From Protopterus annectens (taxonomy: Eukaryota > Chordata > Ceratodontiformes > Protopteridae), in the NCBI RefSeq assembly GCF_019279795.1, contig NC_056731.1, forward strand, positions 865,151,571 to 865,215,570: 64,000 bases of DNA. Direction: 5' to 3'. The notes beneath the pieces were generated by a model. It did not search any database and was not told the DNA's origin. It saw nothing but the letters and a program-made list of their open reading frames with translations. A program made the position numbers and the translations under genes. Of this stretch, positions 23,456-34,459 are shown piece after piece. The stretch's first letter is position 1. Each line of letters starts with the position of its first letter.

Positions 23456-26400
23456 GATATTGATTAATTACCATAGAGTAATTAAGATGTGAAATTATAG
23501 CTTTGTAAATTTAATGTCAGTGATATGTAGAACAGCTATTTCCCAAGATAGGGTCGCCCATTTTCTCAAGGCATACTTTAAGGGAGTACCAAAGCTCATG
23601 GGAGTATCTACAGAACCACAAAATATGCAGGATATCTGCCTGTGGAGATGAGCAACATAGACAAGCTGCAGAGACCCTGGGATTGAACTTGTTTAGTAAG
23701 GATGGGGTGTAGTAAGTGTTGTTGATCATTAACTGAGTATATATAAGCTTTATGAAGGGAGACATTTTGTTGGGTGAATTTGATTGCTCTAAGTTTCTTA
23801 TCTTCTGTAAGTAGGATTCCTTGTTGATTCCAAAATGTTGAGTATACATAAAGTGATTCATATTTAATGAGGGTGATCAGTTTGTTGATAGATGACAGCA
23901 TATTTTTCCTACAGGATAGATTTTTAATAATTGTCTCAACTCTATTTAGATCAGATTCATTGATAGTTAGACTTCTGGTCCTGCTTGTGGTAATTTCCCT
24001 GATCTGTCTTAGAATAATAGTTTATTTGTTGTTTTCTCCCAGTATTATTCTTAATTCTTGCAATGTTTTGCTTTTATGTTTATGTATATCCCATAGTGAG
24101 CAGTCTTTCAATCAAGGAAAGTCCATGATATTTAACATTCTGTTGTTCATTTTAATGTTTGGCTTTAGATTAATTGGTTGTAAGAGAAAAAAAGCCTTGT
24201 CCAGATTTAGAGATTTTAACAGTTCTTGAAAAGTTTTAATTTTATGTTTTAGGATATTGTTTATCCCAATATTTCTATAGTTTGCTGGGAGCATGAAGGG
24301 GAGAGTTTTGGGATTAATGTCCGTATTTAATACATGCCTGTGCCACATCCTAACCCAAGCGGGAGCCCATGGTTCCTTATCTGGGTAAAGGTTTGATATT
24401 TGGAAAATCCTGTTGGCAGAAATTATCTTATAGTATAATTGTAAGTCTGGTAAACCTAAACCTTCTTTATCCTTGGTATATACTAATCTTAAATAGCTTA
24501 TTCTAACCACTTTGGGGAATCAGAAAAATCTGGCGAGTTCTTTATTAATTCTGAGAAAGAAGGAGTTAGGAATATTGGTAATAGATGTGTTAAGATGATA
24601 CAGGAGTTTTGGAAGAACATTCATCTTAATGATTGCTGCTCTGGATAACATAGATAGTGTCAAGTGTTGCCATCTATGTAGGTCCTGAGTAATATAGGAC
24701 CAAGATTTGAGAAGACTTTCCTGTAGAATAGATGAGTGATCATGGTTATACGATATCCCTAGGTATTTGAGGGAGTAAATCGTGTTGAAAGGAGAGTTTG
24801 GGAAGTATCTTTCTTTATGGTTTCGGGGGTTGATAGGAAAAATATGGGATTTCTTTTGATTAATTTTATAGTTTGATACCAATTAATATGTATTTATTGA
24901 TGAAATTATTTTTCCCAGGTCCGTATTAGGGTGTTCAAAGTATACATTTACGTCGTCTGCAAAGGTGGATAGGGATACCCTAATGTTTAGAATTCTAGGG
25001 ATTGAGTGGAAGGTATTTTGTGAAATATACAAAAAATGGGCTCAATGTAAAGGTTAAATAGAAGGAGAGAGAGTGGGCAGCCTTGCCTTGTTCTATTTGA
25101 GATTTTTATAGGGGTTGATAGTGTTTTGTTGATATATAAACACATTTGTGCGCTGTTGTATAGTGTTTTAATCAGGTCAATGAACTCTTTGGGGATATTA
25201 AATTGAGATAGGGCTGCAAATAAAAAACTCCAGGTAACTCTGTTAAAAGCTTTACGTGCATCTAAAATCAATGCATATCTTGGATTTCTATCCCTCTTGG
25301 TCAGATGCATTATGGACTCTAGGGTTAATGTATTGTCCCAGGTATGTCTATTACTCATAAAGCCGGCTTGCTCAGGGGATAGTAAAAAGGGTATCACTTT
25401 TTTCAGTCTTTCTGCAAGTAGTGAAGATAGAATTTTTATGTCTACATTAATCAGATAAATAGGTCTGTAGTTATGCGGGCTTGATTTATCCATGTTATTC
25501 TTTGGGATAAAGATTGTTTTTGGAGCTGTTTAGATACAGATCAAATATCCCATTTAGCTTAATGAAACTGTAGATTTTTAAGAGAATTGATGACAATTTC
25601 TTGTTAAAGGTTTTATAAAAATCAGGTGTAAATCCGTCAGGGCCCGGGGAGTTCCCTAATTTTAATTCCCTGAGGACTTCTAGAATTTCCTGTTTACAAT
25701 GGGGAATTAATGAGCTCTTTTTGGCTTTCATTTAACTCAGGGAAGATGATTTTATCTAAAAAGTCTTCAATATCATGGCTAGGGATTTGATGCGTGTTCA
25801 TCCCATATATTTATGAATATAATTGGTGAAATAACTCAATAATTTGTAAGTTTGTTTTATATGTTTTGTCTTGGTAGTGAAGTAAGGTTATCCTAAATGC
25901 CTCATGCTTATTTTTTATTATTCTTGCTAAGGCTCTAGAGGGGGGTTTGTGTCCATTCAGAGTATTTAGCTATAAATCTTAGTTCCTGTGGTGAATAGCT
26001 AGAGTGGTGTAGATCAGATAGTTCTTTTTGTGTTTTAATAATAGCTTTTTTAAGTCAGGGCTTTGGTTCTCCTGATAGTTTGTATCCAGTTCTTTAAGTT
26101 CAGAAATTAATTTGTTTTCCTTTTCTTTTCCTAGTTTCTTGAAATAAGAAGTTTTCTGGATTAGAATCCCTCTAAGTTTTGCTTTACAGGCAGCCCATTG
26201 GATAGCATATGGAATGCCAGAAATCTCCATGTATTTGTCCAATTCTGATATGGTCTCTAAGATCTCTTGTATTACTTCAGGTTTATATAACAGATTGTTG
26301 TTTAGGGATCAGTTGGGTCCATTTGTCTTATTTCCCAACTTGTTTGTCAAGTTTAGTTTCAAGGTAATTTTCGAGTGATCTGAAAGAAATCTAGGTTCAG

Positions 26401-27075
26401 CTGTATATTTATTTCCCCACTTTTAAATATTTTTGAAATTAGGAAAAAGTCCAGATGTGACCAGGATTTATGACATTTGGAATAATATGTGTAGATATCA
26501 CTTTTCTGGATATCCTCTCTAAAAGAGACAGGGTAAATATTATTAAAGTCAGAGATGAGTTCGGACAGTGCGTATGATGCTTAAAAGTTGTAGGAGTTCG
26601 AGTTACTTGTGCAGTCTGAGGATGGGTTAATGACTGAGTTCCAGTCTCCTCCTATTATGTGATAGTGGTTTGGGAATCTAGCTAACATACTGTAGATTTC
26701 TAGGATGAAATCTTGCTGATTTGTGCATGGGCCATATACTTTTAAAAAGAGGGTGGGTTTGTTGAGTAATGTGCTTTGCGCTGTGATATAGCACCATCTA
26801 CCATTAAGGTCAGCCTCTTGATCTAGAACTGGGTCCTGGAATGGTTTTTAATTATGATTGCTACCCCTTTGGAGTTAGTACTATCTCCCAATGCAATGAT
26901 AGAATTAACCCATTTCCTATTTGTTTCGTTCTTCCATTCCTCTCTAAGCATATGTGTTTTTTGTATGAAACATATATTTGCCTCCTATTTCAGAAAAGAT
27001 GCATCAGTAACTTTTTTTTTGTTCTTAACATGTAATACTCTCACATTCCACAAATCTAAAATCCACATTCTGTTC
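23456..27075 (-). pseudogene. L1-type LINE copy B, ORF2 nearly full length
   Basis: Read on the minus strand: endonuclease from about 27,075 (FIQKTH, GVAIIIKNH near 26,850, GGDWN near 26,660, LSDHSKITL near 26,370), linker (26,242-25,979), and RT (NSPGPDGFTPDFY near 25,640; NYRPIYLINVDIKI at 25,470; TRQGCPLSLLLFNLYIEP at 25,090; intact FADD at 24,952-24,963). A long C-terminal region ends in a Cys-rich block (CLCCSSPQADILHILWFC, 23,620-23,680). Several stops and frameshifts separate the segments. It lies in tandem and in the same orientation as copy A. No poly(A) tail or target duplication is evident. Confidence 0.88.
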
Positions 27076-27421
27076 AATTAGGAGTGTATTTCAAGTGTTG
27101 TAATATCAATGCTCTACATATTGAAATCATTAGCCCCATGCATCTTTCCATGTAAAATTTGAGAATTTACCACTTAGTAGCACTTGACTCTTTCAAATCT
27201 AACCCTGCGCCTGACCACACAACCACTATATTTGAAAGAGTTTGGAGTAATAAGGATACAAAGTGATCCAGACCTATAGCTTATGATTTCAAAATAAGTG
27301 TGTAACCTAAATTCAGTGAGTTTTATGCCCATTTTAATTCACAAAAATATTTACAACTAATATACAAAGCTGTTCTAACTCCAAGATAAGCCATTCTAAA
27401 CCCTACTTAATAAATCTACAC
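27076..27421. other. Unassigned AT-rich DNA
   Basis: No gene is seen. Before the Penelope insertion this stretch was continuous with 34,755 onward, as the target duplications show. Confidence 0.5.
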
Positions 27422-27435
27422 AACTCCTATTGCTT
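27422..27435. repeat. Target-site duplication of PLE-B, left copy
   Basis: aactcctattgctt here equals 34,741-34,754. The two copies exactly bracket PLE-B and define its limits. Confidence 0.88.
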
Positions 27436-27471
27436 TAATAAAGATGACGAAGCCAGCCAGAAGGCTAAAAC

Positions 27472-27486
27472 ACAGTTTTAATCTAA
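27472..27486. repeat. Target-site duplication of PLE-A, left copy
   Basis: acagttttaatctaa here equals 29,813-29,827. Joining the flanks at one copy restores the PLE-B LTR sequence seen at 31,010 and 34,670 in inverse, proving insertion into that LTR. Confidence 0.9.
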
Positions 27487-27776
27487 GAAAATACGGAAAA
27501 AATGGAAAATACTGCCAATAATCACCAAAACCAAAAACAAAAAGCAGTATTCACGATAGAAGGCTCCAACCAGTAAATTTAAAACAGAATTGTCCAAGTT
27601 TATTTCGAACACACACAGAAATGCTTGTATAACATAAACGCCTTCACCATATATCCATTTACATTTTCGTCATGAAAATGACTTCATCAGATGACCAGCA
27701 TACCCTAAAGCATTTAATTTATACTAAAATACATCATTTTCTACCAATAAAAATTCACCATTAATTAATTAATTAA
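27487..27776 (-). repeat. PLE-A left LTR (inverted)
   Basis: Reverse complement of the right LTR from the ttaattaa junction through ggtgaaggcgtttatgttat to ggagccttctatcgtg, with about 50 bases more at its outer end. It carries a hammerhead motif on the minus strand. Confidence 0.9.
27627..27703 (-). ncRNA. Hammerhead ribozyme motif, PLE-A left LTR
   Basis: Read on the minus strand. Stem I is gtat and cat pairing with atg and atac. The core CTGATGA (27,684-27,690) is followed by stem II, gtcat/atgac closed by a tttc loop, then GAAA with G12 at 27,668. Stem III pairs aatgt with gcgtt using G-U wobbles, and the cleavage position (H17) is the U at 27,636. All core nucleotides are present. Hammerheads are known in Penelope LTRs, which supports the call. 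Confidence 0.8.
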
Positions 27777-29270
27777 ATGTCTTCTTGTCCTGTTAATGAT
27801 CAATTATTGTTTGTAACAATAGACATTATTGATTTATTTTCCTGCATTCCGTACAATGAAGGGACAAAAATGTTTGAGGAAATTGTTTATGAAGATGTAG
27901 TATTAACACAAAATGAGAAATTAATAAGTACTTGGCTAATGGAATTAGTTTTGAAGAATAACTTTATCTATTTCAATGGGGAATTTTATCAGCAAAAACA
28001 GGGGGTAGCAATGGGTGCGGCTTGCGCCCCTACATATGCTAATTTAATACTTGCTTATTGGGAAGAAAAATATATATTTAATTCAGAATTCAAGAATTGT
28101 TGGAAGATATATAGAAGGTTCCTGGATGATATTTTAATTTTGTGGACAGCTGGAAAAGAAAAATTCACAGAATTTTTAGAATATATAGAAAATACTACTA
28201 ACTTCCTAAAATTTACACATAATATTTCCGAATCTAATGTATATTATTTGGATGTGGAAGTATACAAAGAAGGGAATTAACTAAGAACTAGAATATTTAG
28301 AAAATATACTTTCTGTAATTCCTATCTACATTTTGAGAGTGCCCACCCCTTTCACTGCAAAAGAAACATAGTAAAGGGACAGTTTGTTCGAGGAAGTAGA
28401 ATGACAAGCTCTGATATTGATTTTAAAAAGGAATGTGACCTCTTAGAAAAAATGTTTCTAGAGAGAAGTTACCCGTTAGCATTTATCACACAAATAAGAC
28501 AGGAGGTGGAAAAAGGGAGATATGACAAATTTTGCCCCATATACAAAAAGAGGGATGCTAGTAAAGAAACAGATAATAATAATAAGCAAGAAAGAGAAGA
28601 ATATCAGCAAACGGTGCTTGAATATAATGGACTGAATAATATAGTCAAAAAAATATTTTTAAAAGAATGGGGGAAATTCATAGCCTTGACTGACATAGAA
28701 AATATAGCTACTATACCACAGAAAGTAACTTTTAAAAATTCACAAAATATAAGATCTATAACAGAGAATAATAGTAATAGAAACAAGACAGAAAAAAAGA
28801 GAAACAGAATAGGTACATATAAATGTGGGCATTGTACCCAGTGTTCATACATTATTAACAATGACAGAATATTTTTAGAAAGCAGAGGAAGATATGTAAA
28901 CAGTGGAGAATTTTACAACTGTGAAAATAAAGGTTTAATATATTTAGCCATTTGTGAAAAATGTTGTTCGTTTTATATAGGAAAGACTGAAAGGAAATTA
29001 AAAAGAAGGATTTACGAACATGTTTATGATATCTCAGTAGGGAAAGAAAGTAATGCTTTATTTAAGCACACCAACGTTTGTCCTGACTACAAGTACAAAT
29101 TCTTAGCTGTAGAACAGGTTAAAAGTGATAATAGAGGGGGATTATGGGAAGAAAAAATTGAATTTAGAGAACTGAGGTGGCAGATCACTCTAGAAGCTGA
29201 TAAAACACCGGGTTTGAATGATTGTATTTCCATAGTACCTCTACTAAAAATGAGAGCTGCAAAACTTTGA
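27777..29270 (+). pseudogene. PLE-A reverse transcriptase-GIY-YIG protein, one stop
   Basis: One frame runs 498 codons with a single internal TAA (28,278-28,280). N-terminal to it are the RT blocks LFVTIDIIDLFSCIP, KQGVAMGAACAPTYANLI, and RFLDDILILW with the catalytic DD, then FLKFTHNISESNVYYLDVEV. After the stop the frame keeps the LRTRIFRK and SYLHFESAHPFH blocks, a Cys motif CGHCTQCSYI (about residue 350) and the GIY-YIG-type endonuclease IYLAICEKCCSFYIGKTERKLKRRIYEHV. The RT start (fingers) and the protein N-terminus are missing by 5' truncation. It is well preserved apart from the one nonsense codon, so the insertion is fairly young. Confidence 0.93.
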
Positions 29271-29483
29271 ATGTAGTAAACATGTTTGGTCAGGAGAGGG
29301 CACTGTTTGATTAAACTCATGTGAATGAGACACAGTATTTCCCTTCAAGCAATATTAATGGTTTTAAATGTTTTACTTTTAATTGATGTTTTAAACAATG
29401 GTTGTTTTTAAACTGAATATATTTATAATATTATATTTAATAAAATACATTTAATATATTTAATAATATTTAATTGAAATGGA

Positions 29484-29533
<50 letters not shown>

Positions 29534-29559
29534 TTTTTTTAAAAAAGGATTCACACAAG

Positions 29560-29812
29560 AAGACATTTAATTAATTAATTAATTAATGGTGGATTTTTAT
29601 TGGTAGAAAATGATGTATTTTAGTATAAATTAAATGCTTTAGGGTATGCTGGTCATCTGATGAAGTCATTTTCATGACAAAAACGCAAATGGATGTATGG
29701 TGAAGGCGTTTATGTTATACAAGTATTTCTGTGTGTGTTTGAAATAAACTTGGACAATTCTGTTTTAAATTTACTGGTTGGAGCCTTCTATCGTGGATAC
29801 TGCTTTTTGTTT
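29560..29812 (+). repeat. PLE-A right LTR
   Basis: Starts at the ttaattaattaatta run and ends at tactgctttttgttt before the target duplication. It contains a TGATGAAGTCATTTTCATGAC stretch shared with the left LTR, and aataaa at 29,742. Confidence 0.88.
29644..29720 (+). ncRNA. Hammerhead ribozyme motif, PLE-A right LTR (G12 lost)
   Basis: Stem I pairs gtat (29,644-29,647) and cat (29,654-29,656) with atac (29,717-29,720) and atg (29,712-29,714). The core CTGATGA is at 29,657-29,663, stem II gtcat/atgac at 29,665-29,678, and stem III acgc/gcgt near 29,683-29,709. The expected GAAA reads AAAA at 29,679, so the essential G12 is mutated. Predicted cleavage would be after 29,711, but this copy should be inactive. 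Confidence 0.75.
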
Positions 29813-29827
29813 ACAGTTTTAATCTAA

Positions 29828-30036
29828 AAATCTTGAAAGTAACAAATCCACTTGGTTAAGTAACAAATCCACTTGGTTAAGCGCTTTCGTCTACATTAAG
29901 ACATCCTCAGAACCAAGACAAATAGTGAAGTAAAAACTTTTAAATACAATACAAAGACACACCCATTTGAAACCTTCAAAAGAACCAATCAACCAATGAA
30001 ACATAGCAAACAGAAATAAAGCAACAGTAACTAGAC
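29828..30036 (-). repeat. PLE-B inverted LTR, inner part
   Basis: Reverse complement of the LTRs at 30,800-31,079 and 34,460-34,740; the outer 51 bases lie at 27,436-27,486 beyond PLE-A. It joins the truncated unit at cagtaactag/acaacag. Confidence 0.9.
29872..29917 (-). ncRNA. Hammerhead ribozyme motif, PLE-B inverted LTR
   Basis: Minus strand: cttggtt pairs perfectly with aaccaag (7-bp stem I), core CTGAGGA, stem II gtct/agac, then GAAA and the minimal stem III gcgc, with the cleavage U directly before aaccaag. All conserved core positions are present. The very short stem III is typical of Penelope hammerheads, which may act as dimers. Confidence 0.8.
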
Positions 30037-30799
30037 AACAGTAACATGGGGCGACAAGCACGGTCAACACAATGGAAAACAAAATGACTAGAGTATTAAC
30101 ACCGAATACAAATATGGTGTTGCATTATACAACTGATATTAAGGCTATTGAAAAGATTATAAATAGAAACTGGATGTTGTTACAACTTGATAGTGATATC
30201 TGTCATTTATTTAGATCTCGACCATTTTTCACATACAAAAATAAGCAGAATGTTAAGATGATGTTGGAAAGAAGTTGTACGAGCAGGGGTGTACCTACGA
30301 CTAGAAAATGTCACCAATGTGCATATTGTTCCTATATTAATGTGAATAAGGACAATGGAGTTTTGAACATTATTAATCATTGGGACACAGTAAAATGTTT
30401 AAACTGTAGAGCAGAAAAAATTATTTATCTTGCTACTTGCTAAACATGCAGCACATTTTATATAGGCAAGACTAAGAATAGTTTGAAACAACGAATATAT
30501 CAGCATGTATATAGCATAGGAAAGGGGGACAATAGAAGTGCATTGGCAAGGCATGCTGCATGTTGTCAAAACTTCAATAAGTTTGTTTTTTTGATACTTG
30601 AACAAATTACAACACCATTTTCAGGAGACTGGGAGAACATTTTATTGCACAGGGAAATGTTGCGGCAGATTAGGTCAGACGCAACTAATCCACCAGGGTT
30701 AAAGGAACACATTTCAATTTCAAGTGAATTGAAAAAACATTCACTTATATTTTAAAGTATATGAAGCATCTATTATATTTAGCACTATAGCTGTAACAT
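30037..30799 (+). pseudogene. PLE-B truncated unit: C-terminal half with GIY-YIG
   Basis: From 30,045 the sequence matches 33,718 onward of the longer unit, so this is a 5'-truncated copy. One frame runs from 30,072 to 30,755 with a single TAA at 30,441-30,443, directly before the endonuclease block TCSTFYIGKTKNSLKQRIYQHV. Upstream is the Cys-rich CHQCAYC segment. The same TAA is in the longer unit. This copy has no other break after the junction. Confidence 0.88.
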
Positions 30800-31079
30800 C
30801 TAGTTACTGTTGCTTTATTTCTGTTTGCTATGTTTAATTGGTTGATTGGTTCTATTGAAGGTTTCAAATGGGTGTGCCTTTGTATTGTATTTAAAAGTTT
30901 TTAGTTCACTATTTGTCTTGGTTCTGAGGCTGTCTTAATGTAGACGAAAGCGCTTAACCAAGTGGATTTGTTACCTAACCAAGTGGATTTGTTACTTTCA
31001 AGATTTTTAGATTAAAACTGTGTTTTAGCCTTCTGGCTGTCTTCGTCATCTTTATTATTGGAATTGTTTCGCAGCCTGA
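30800..31079 (+). repeat. PLE-B middle LTR
   Basis: A ~280-base direct repeat of 34,460-34,740, from ctagttactgttgc to gcagcctg. It ends the truncated unit and begins the longer unit, as expected of a Penelope partial tandem. Confidence 0.9.
30917..30962 (+). ncRNA. Hammerhead ribozyme motif, PLE-B middle LTR (A9 to C)
   Basis: Same fold as the other PLE-B copies (stem I cttggtt/aaccaag, stem II gtct/agac, GAAA, gcgc), but the core reads CTGAGGC at 30,924-30,930. Loss of the conserved A9 should abolish cleavage. Confidence 0.75.
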
Positions 31080-34000
31080 ATACTTGTGGATTATTTTGGT
31101 TACTGTGTTGACTTCTAAGGATCCTACTATGTCAGCTGGCAACACACAGGTTTTATTTTCTGATGCACCTCCCAACTCAAATGGGAACAACGTTGGGATG
31201 TTAACACTTTTGTTACAACAGCTTACACAGTCTGTGACTTTGTTAAACAATAATCTTAATGGAGTAAGTAATGTACGTCAAAATAATCAAGGTACAACTG
31301 TTAAAACCATTATCGTGACAACACTGCTTTTGTTAGTGGGCGTGGAAGCATGTCTGACTTCTCTTCGGTTTCGAACGTTTATGCTTGGCTCGACAATTTG
31401 GGTGGTGGTCAAGCAACGGAACCTACTGTGTCAGACTCTGAGCAAGTTTTGACGATTTTAGAATAGATTGGGCAGTTAGAGAAGGCACTGTATAAGTTAA
31501 CGTTACAATTGGACAATTATTCTTTGGAAGAAAGTGTGAGGAGATCGCATGTATCTAAAGGACTACGAGTTTGGAAGTACCCCCAGGAGGATGAAGCAAA
31601 CTCAGTTTTTCATGTTGAGCTTACTGAGTTATTCAATCATACCAGACTAGAATTGACAAGGTTATTGATTAAAGACAACAATAGAACGATGAATGAGTAT
31701 AAACAGAAGATCGCTAAAACTGTGGATTCCATTACTGTGGATGTGCAGTTCCAAGATCACAAAATAAGGTTCAATCAAGTGTTTGAATACACTGGGCACA
31801 AAATGGGAGCTATCAGGATGCAAAAAGATAAAAAACTTAAACGTGACAATGATGAATACCAGAGGAAGACAGTCTATCCATTACCCTTTTCAACCAGGGG
31901 AATTAAGAATGGTATATATGACTCCATTGTCGGTGATGAACAAGGGGCAATGCAGGATGAGGCCCCTTTGGAGCAAGCAGGACCTAGAAGGTTGGAGAGA
32001 CTAGCAGGGAGAAAGCAGGTAAACAATTGGCAGGGACAAGGGCATCAACAGACGAATGGCAGGAGGTACCACAATTTCAAGAATGGCCAGAATTATCGGA
32101 ATTAAATGGGTCAATTCCAGGAGCATGCTCCAGTATTAATAGATCAGGTACTGTAAAAATGACTTCATTTTACAATGTCAACATTTACAACTTTTCGAGT
32201 ATGATTATAGGGCTTCAACATCACAGTCTGTTTTTGAAAGGTTTTAAATGTATTCCTGCAAAAGGAGCCCGAGTAGAGGACATCATACTCAATCTAAAAA
32301 TGTTTAGTCGCAAACTTAATTTCAGGGTTATGTATGATGGTGGGGGATCAGAAATAAGAGAAAATGATGATTTCAAAAGGTCCAGTACGTTTAACCCTCC
32401 ATTGCATCCAGCCATTAACATTTTTGAAAGGCAATGTGAAAGGGAATTAAGATCATTGTTGGGGAACAAACGTTGTAGATTTTACAATCTCTCTCAAGAT
32501 GAGAGCCAGTTGCTTTATGAAATCAGGCAAAACAAAGGAATTTGTTGTATGAAGCCTGCTAAGGGAGGGGGGATTGGTCATTATGGAGTCGGAAGACTAC
32601 AGTGGTCGTATGATGAATTTGCTTAACAACACTGAAGCATATGGGGTAATTTCCCTGAACGAAGTCAATCTAGCATACATGTCTGTGAAGATTGTGCTTG
32701 ATGAACTGTTGTTATTCGACTCCATTTCCAAACCCCTCTATGATTCTTTGAGGGTAGAAAATCCACTACTACCTAAGATTTTTGGGATTCCTAAAATTCA
32801 CTCTAATCAAGAAGACCCACCGCTACATTCAATAGTTGCAGCAAGGGGGTCTGTGACTGAACCCATAGCAAAATATGTTGATGTGAGACTTAAGCATCTT
32901 TTTGATAGATTTCCCCACATTGTAAAAGACTCTTGGGACATTTTGAGTAAGTTACAAACTGTGATGATACCAAACGATGTTATTTTGGTGACTTGTGATG
33001 TGAACAGTCTCTTCACACGTCCCACAAGAAACTGGCTTGGACTGGTTTAGAGACATAATTTTTAAATATAGTGATCTTCACGATGATGAGAAAGAAACAA
33101 TATGCAATTTCATGGAACTGGTGCTAAGTAATTTTTTGACATTTGAAGGTGAATTTTACAAGCAGAAACGGGATTGCGATGGGCGCTGCATGCGCCCCCC
33201 CCCCCCCTGTTTGTGAACACAGTCATGTTATGGTGGGAACTGAATGTTTTGTTCAAATTCCTGGTCTATTTTAGATTTTTGTATGATTTATTTTTCTTGT
33301 GGACAGGCACTAGAGAACAGTTAGAAATTTTTTTTTTCAACTTTATGCAAAGTAGTTCTGACTTTTTGAAGTTTTCATTTAAACAGGATGTGAAAGTGAT
33401 GAATTATCTAGATATTTTATTTTTTAACAAAGGTGATGTTACTCTTGCTACTAGAATTTTTAGGAAACCTACATTTTGTAACACATATTTGCATTACATA
33501 AGCTGCCACCCCATTTATCAGAAAAAGGGGGTAGTTAAGAGTCAGCTAATCCGAGCTTCACATCTCACTTCTGATTCTTCTGATTGTTTAGAAGAATTTA
33601 CAGTAATCAAAAAAAATGTTTATTGATAGGGGATATCCCATAGACTTATTGGAGAAAAGTATAGGTGAAGTTTGGGTTGGGAGACAGAATAAATATGTAC
33701 CCATTATTAAACATGAGGCGACAAGCATGGTCAATACAATGGAAAACAAAATGACTAGAGTATTAACACCGAATACAAATATGGTGTTGCATTATACAAC
33801 TGATATTAAGGCTATTGAAAAGATTATAAATAGAAACTGGATGTTGTTACAAGTTGATAGTAATATCTGTCATTTATTTAGATCTCCACCATTTTTCACA
33901 ATTAAAAACAGGCAGAATGTTAAGATGATGTTGGAAAGAAGTTGTACAAGCAGGGGTGTACCTACGACTAGAAAATGTCACCAATGTGCATATTGTTCCT

Positions 34001-34459
34001 GTATTAATGTGAATAAGGACAATGGAGTTTTGAAAATTATTAATCATTGGGACACAGTAAAATGTTTAAACTGTAGAGCAGAAAAAATTATTTATCTTGC
34101 TACTTGCTAAACATGCAGCACATTTTATATAGGCAAGACTAAGAATAGTTTGAAACAACGAATATATCAGCATGTATATAGCATAAGAAAGGGGGACAAT
34201 AGAAGTGTATTGGCAAGGCATGCTGTCAAAACTTCAATAAGTTTGTTTTTTTGATACTTGAACAAATTACAACAACACCATTTTCAGGAGACTGGGAGAA
34301 CATTTTATTGCACAGGGAAATGTGGCAGATTAGGTTACACGCAACTAACCCACCAGGGTTAAATGAGCATATTTCAATTTCAAGTGAATTCAAAAAACGT
34401 TCACTTATATTTTAAAGTATATGAAGCATCTATTATATTCAGTACTATAGATGTAACAT
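31080..34459 (+). pseudogene. PLE-B longer unit: RT-GIY-YIG polyprotein, frameshifted
   Basis: Most of the protein can be followed, but in several frames. An N-terminal low-complexity and coiled region is at 31,131-32,105 (SVRRSHVSKGLRVWKYP). The Penelope N-terminal block LFLKGFKCIPA and KMFSRKLNFR follow at 32,220-32,330, then MKPAKGGGI (about 32,550). The RT blocks are PKIFGIPKIHS, SVTEPIAKYVD and LVTCDVNSLFT (32,750-33,020), then FLYDLFFLW (33,280), where the catalytic DD is damaged, and RIFRKPTFCNTYLHY (33,450). The Cys-rich segment and FYIGKT endonuclease are at 33,980-34,200, after the TAA at 34,108-34,110. A C run near 33,195-33,206 coincides with one frameshift. The N-terminus resembles vertebrate Neptune-type PLEs, but that name is tentative. 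Confidence 0.88.

Larger units (their letters stand above)
27487..29812 (+). mobile_element. Penelope-like element PLE-A, inverted LTRs
   Basis: A 2.3-kb insertion flanked by 15-bp duplications. The left LTR (27,487-27,776) is inverted relative to the right LTR (about 29,560-29,812); both meet the body at ttaattaattaatta runs. The reading frame between them begins inside the RT domain directly after the inverted LTR, so the body is 5'-truncated. A (TA)n tract occupies 29,491-29,532. Confidence 0.9.
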
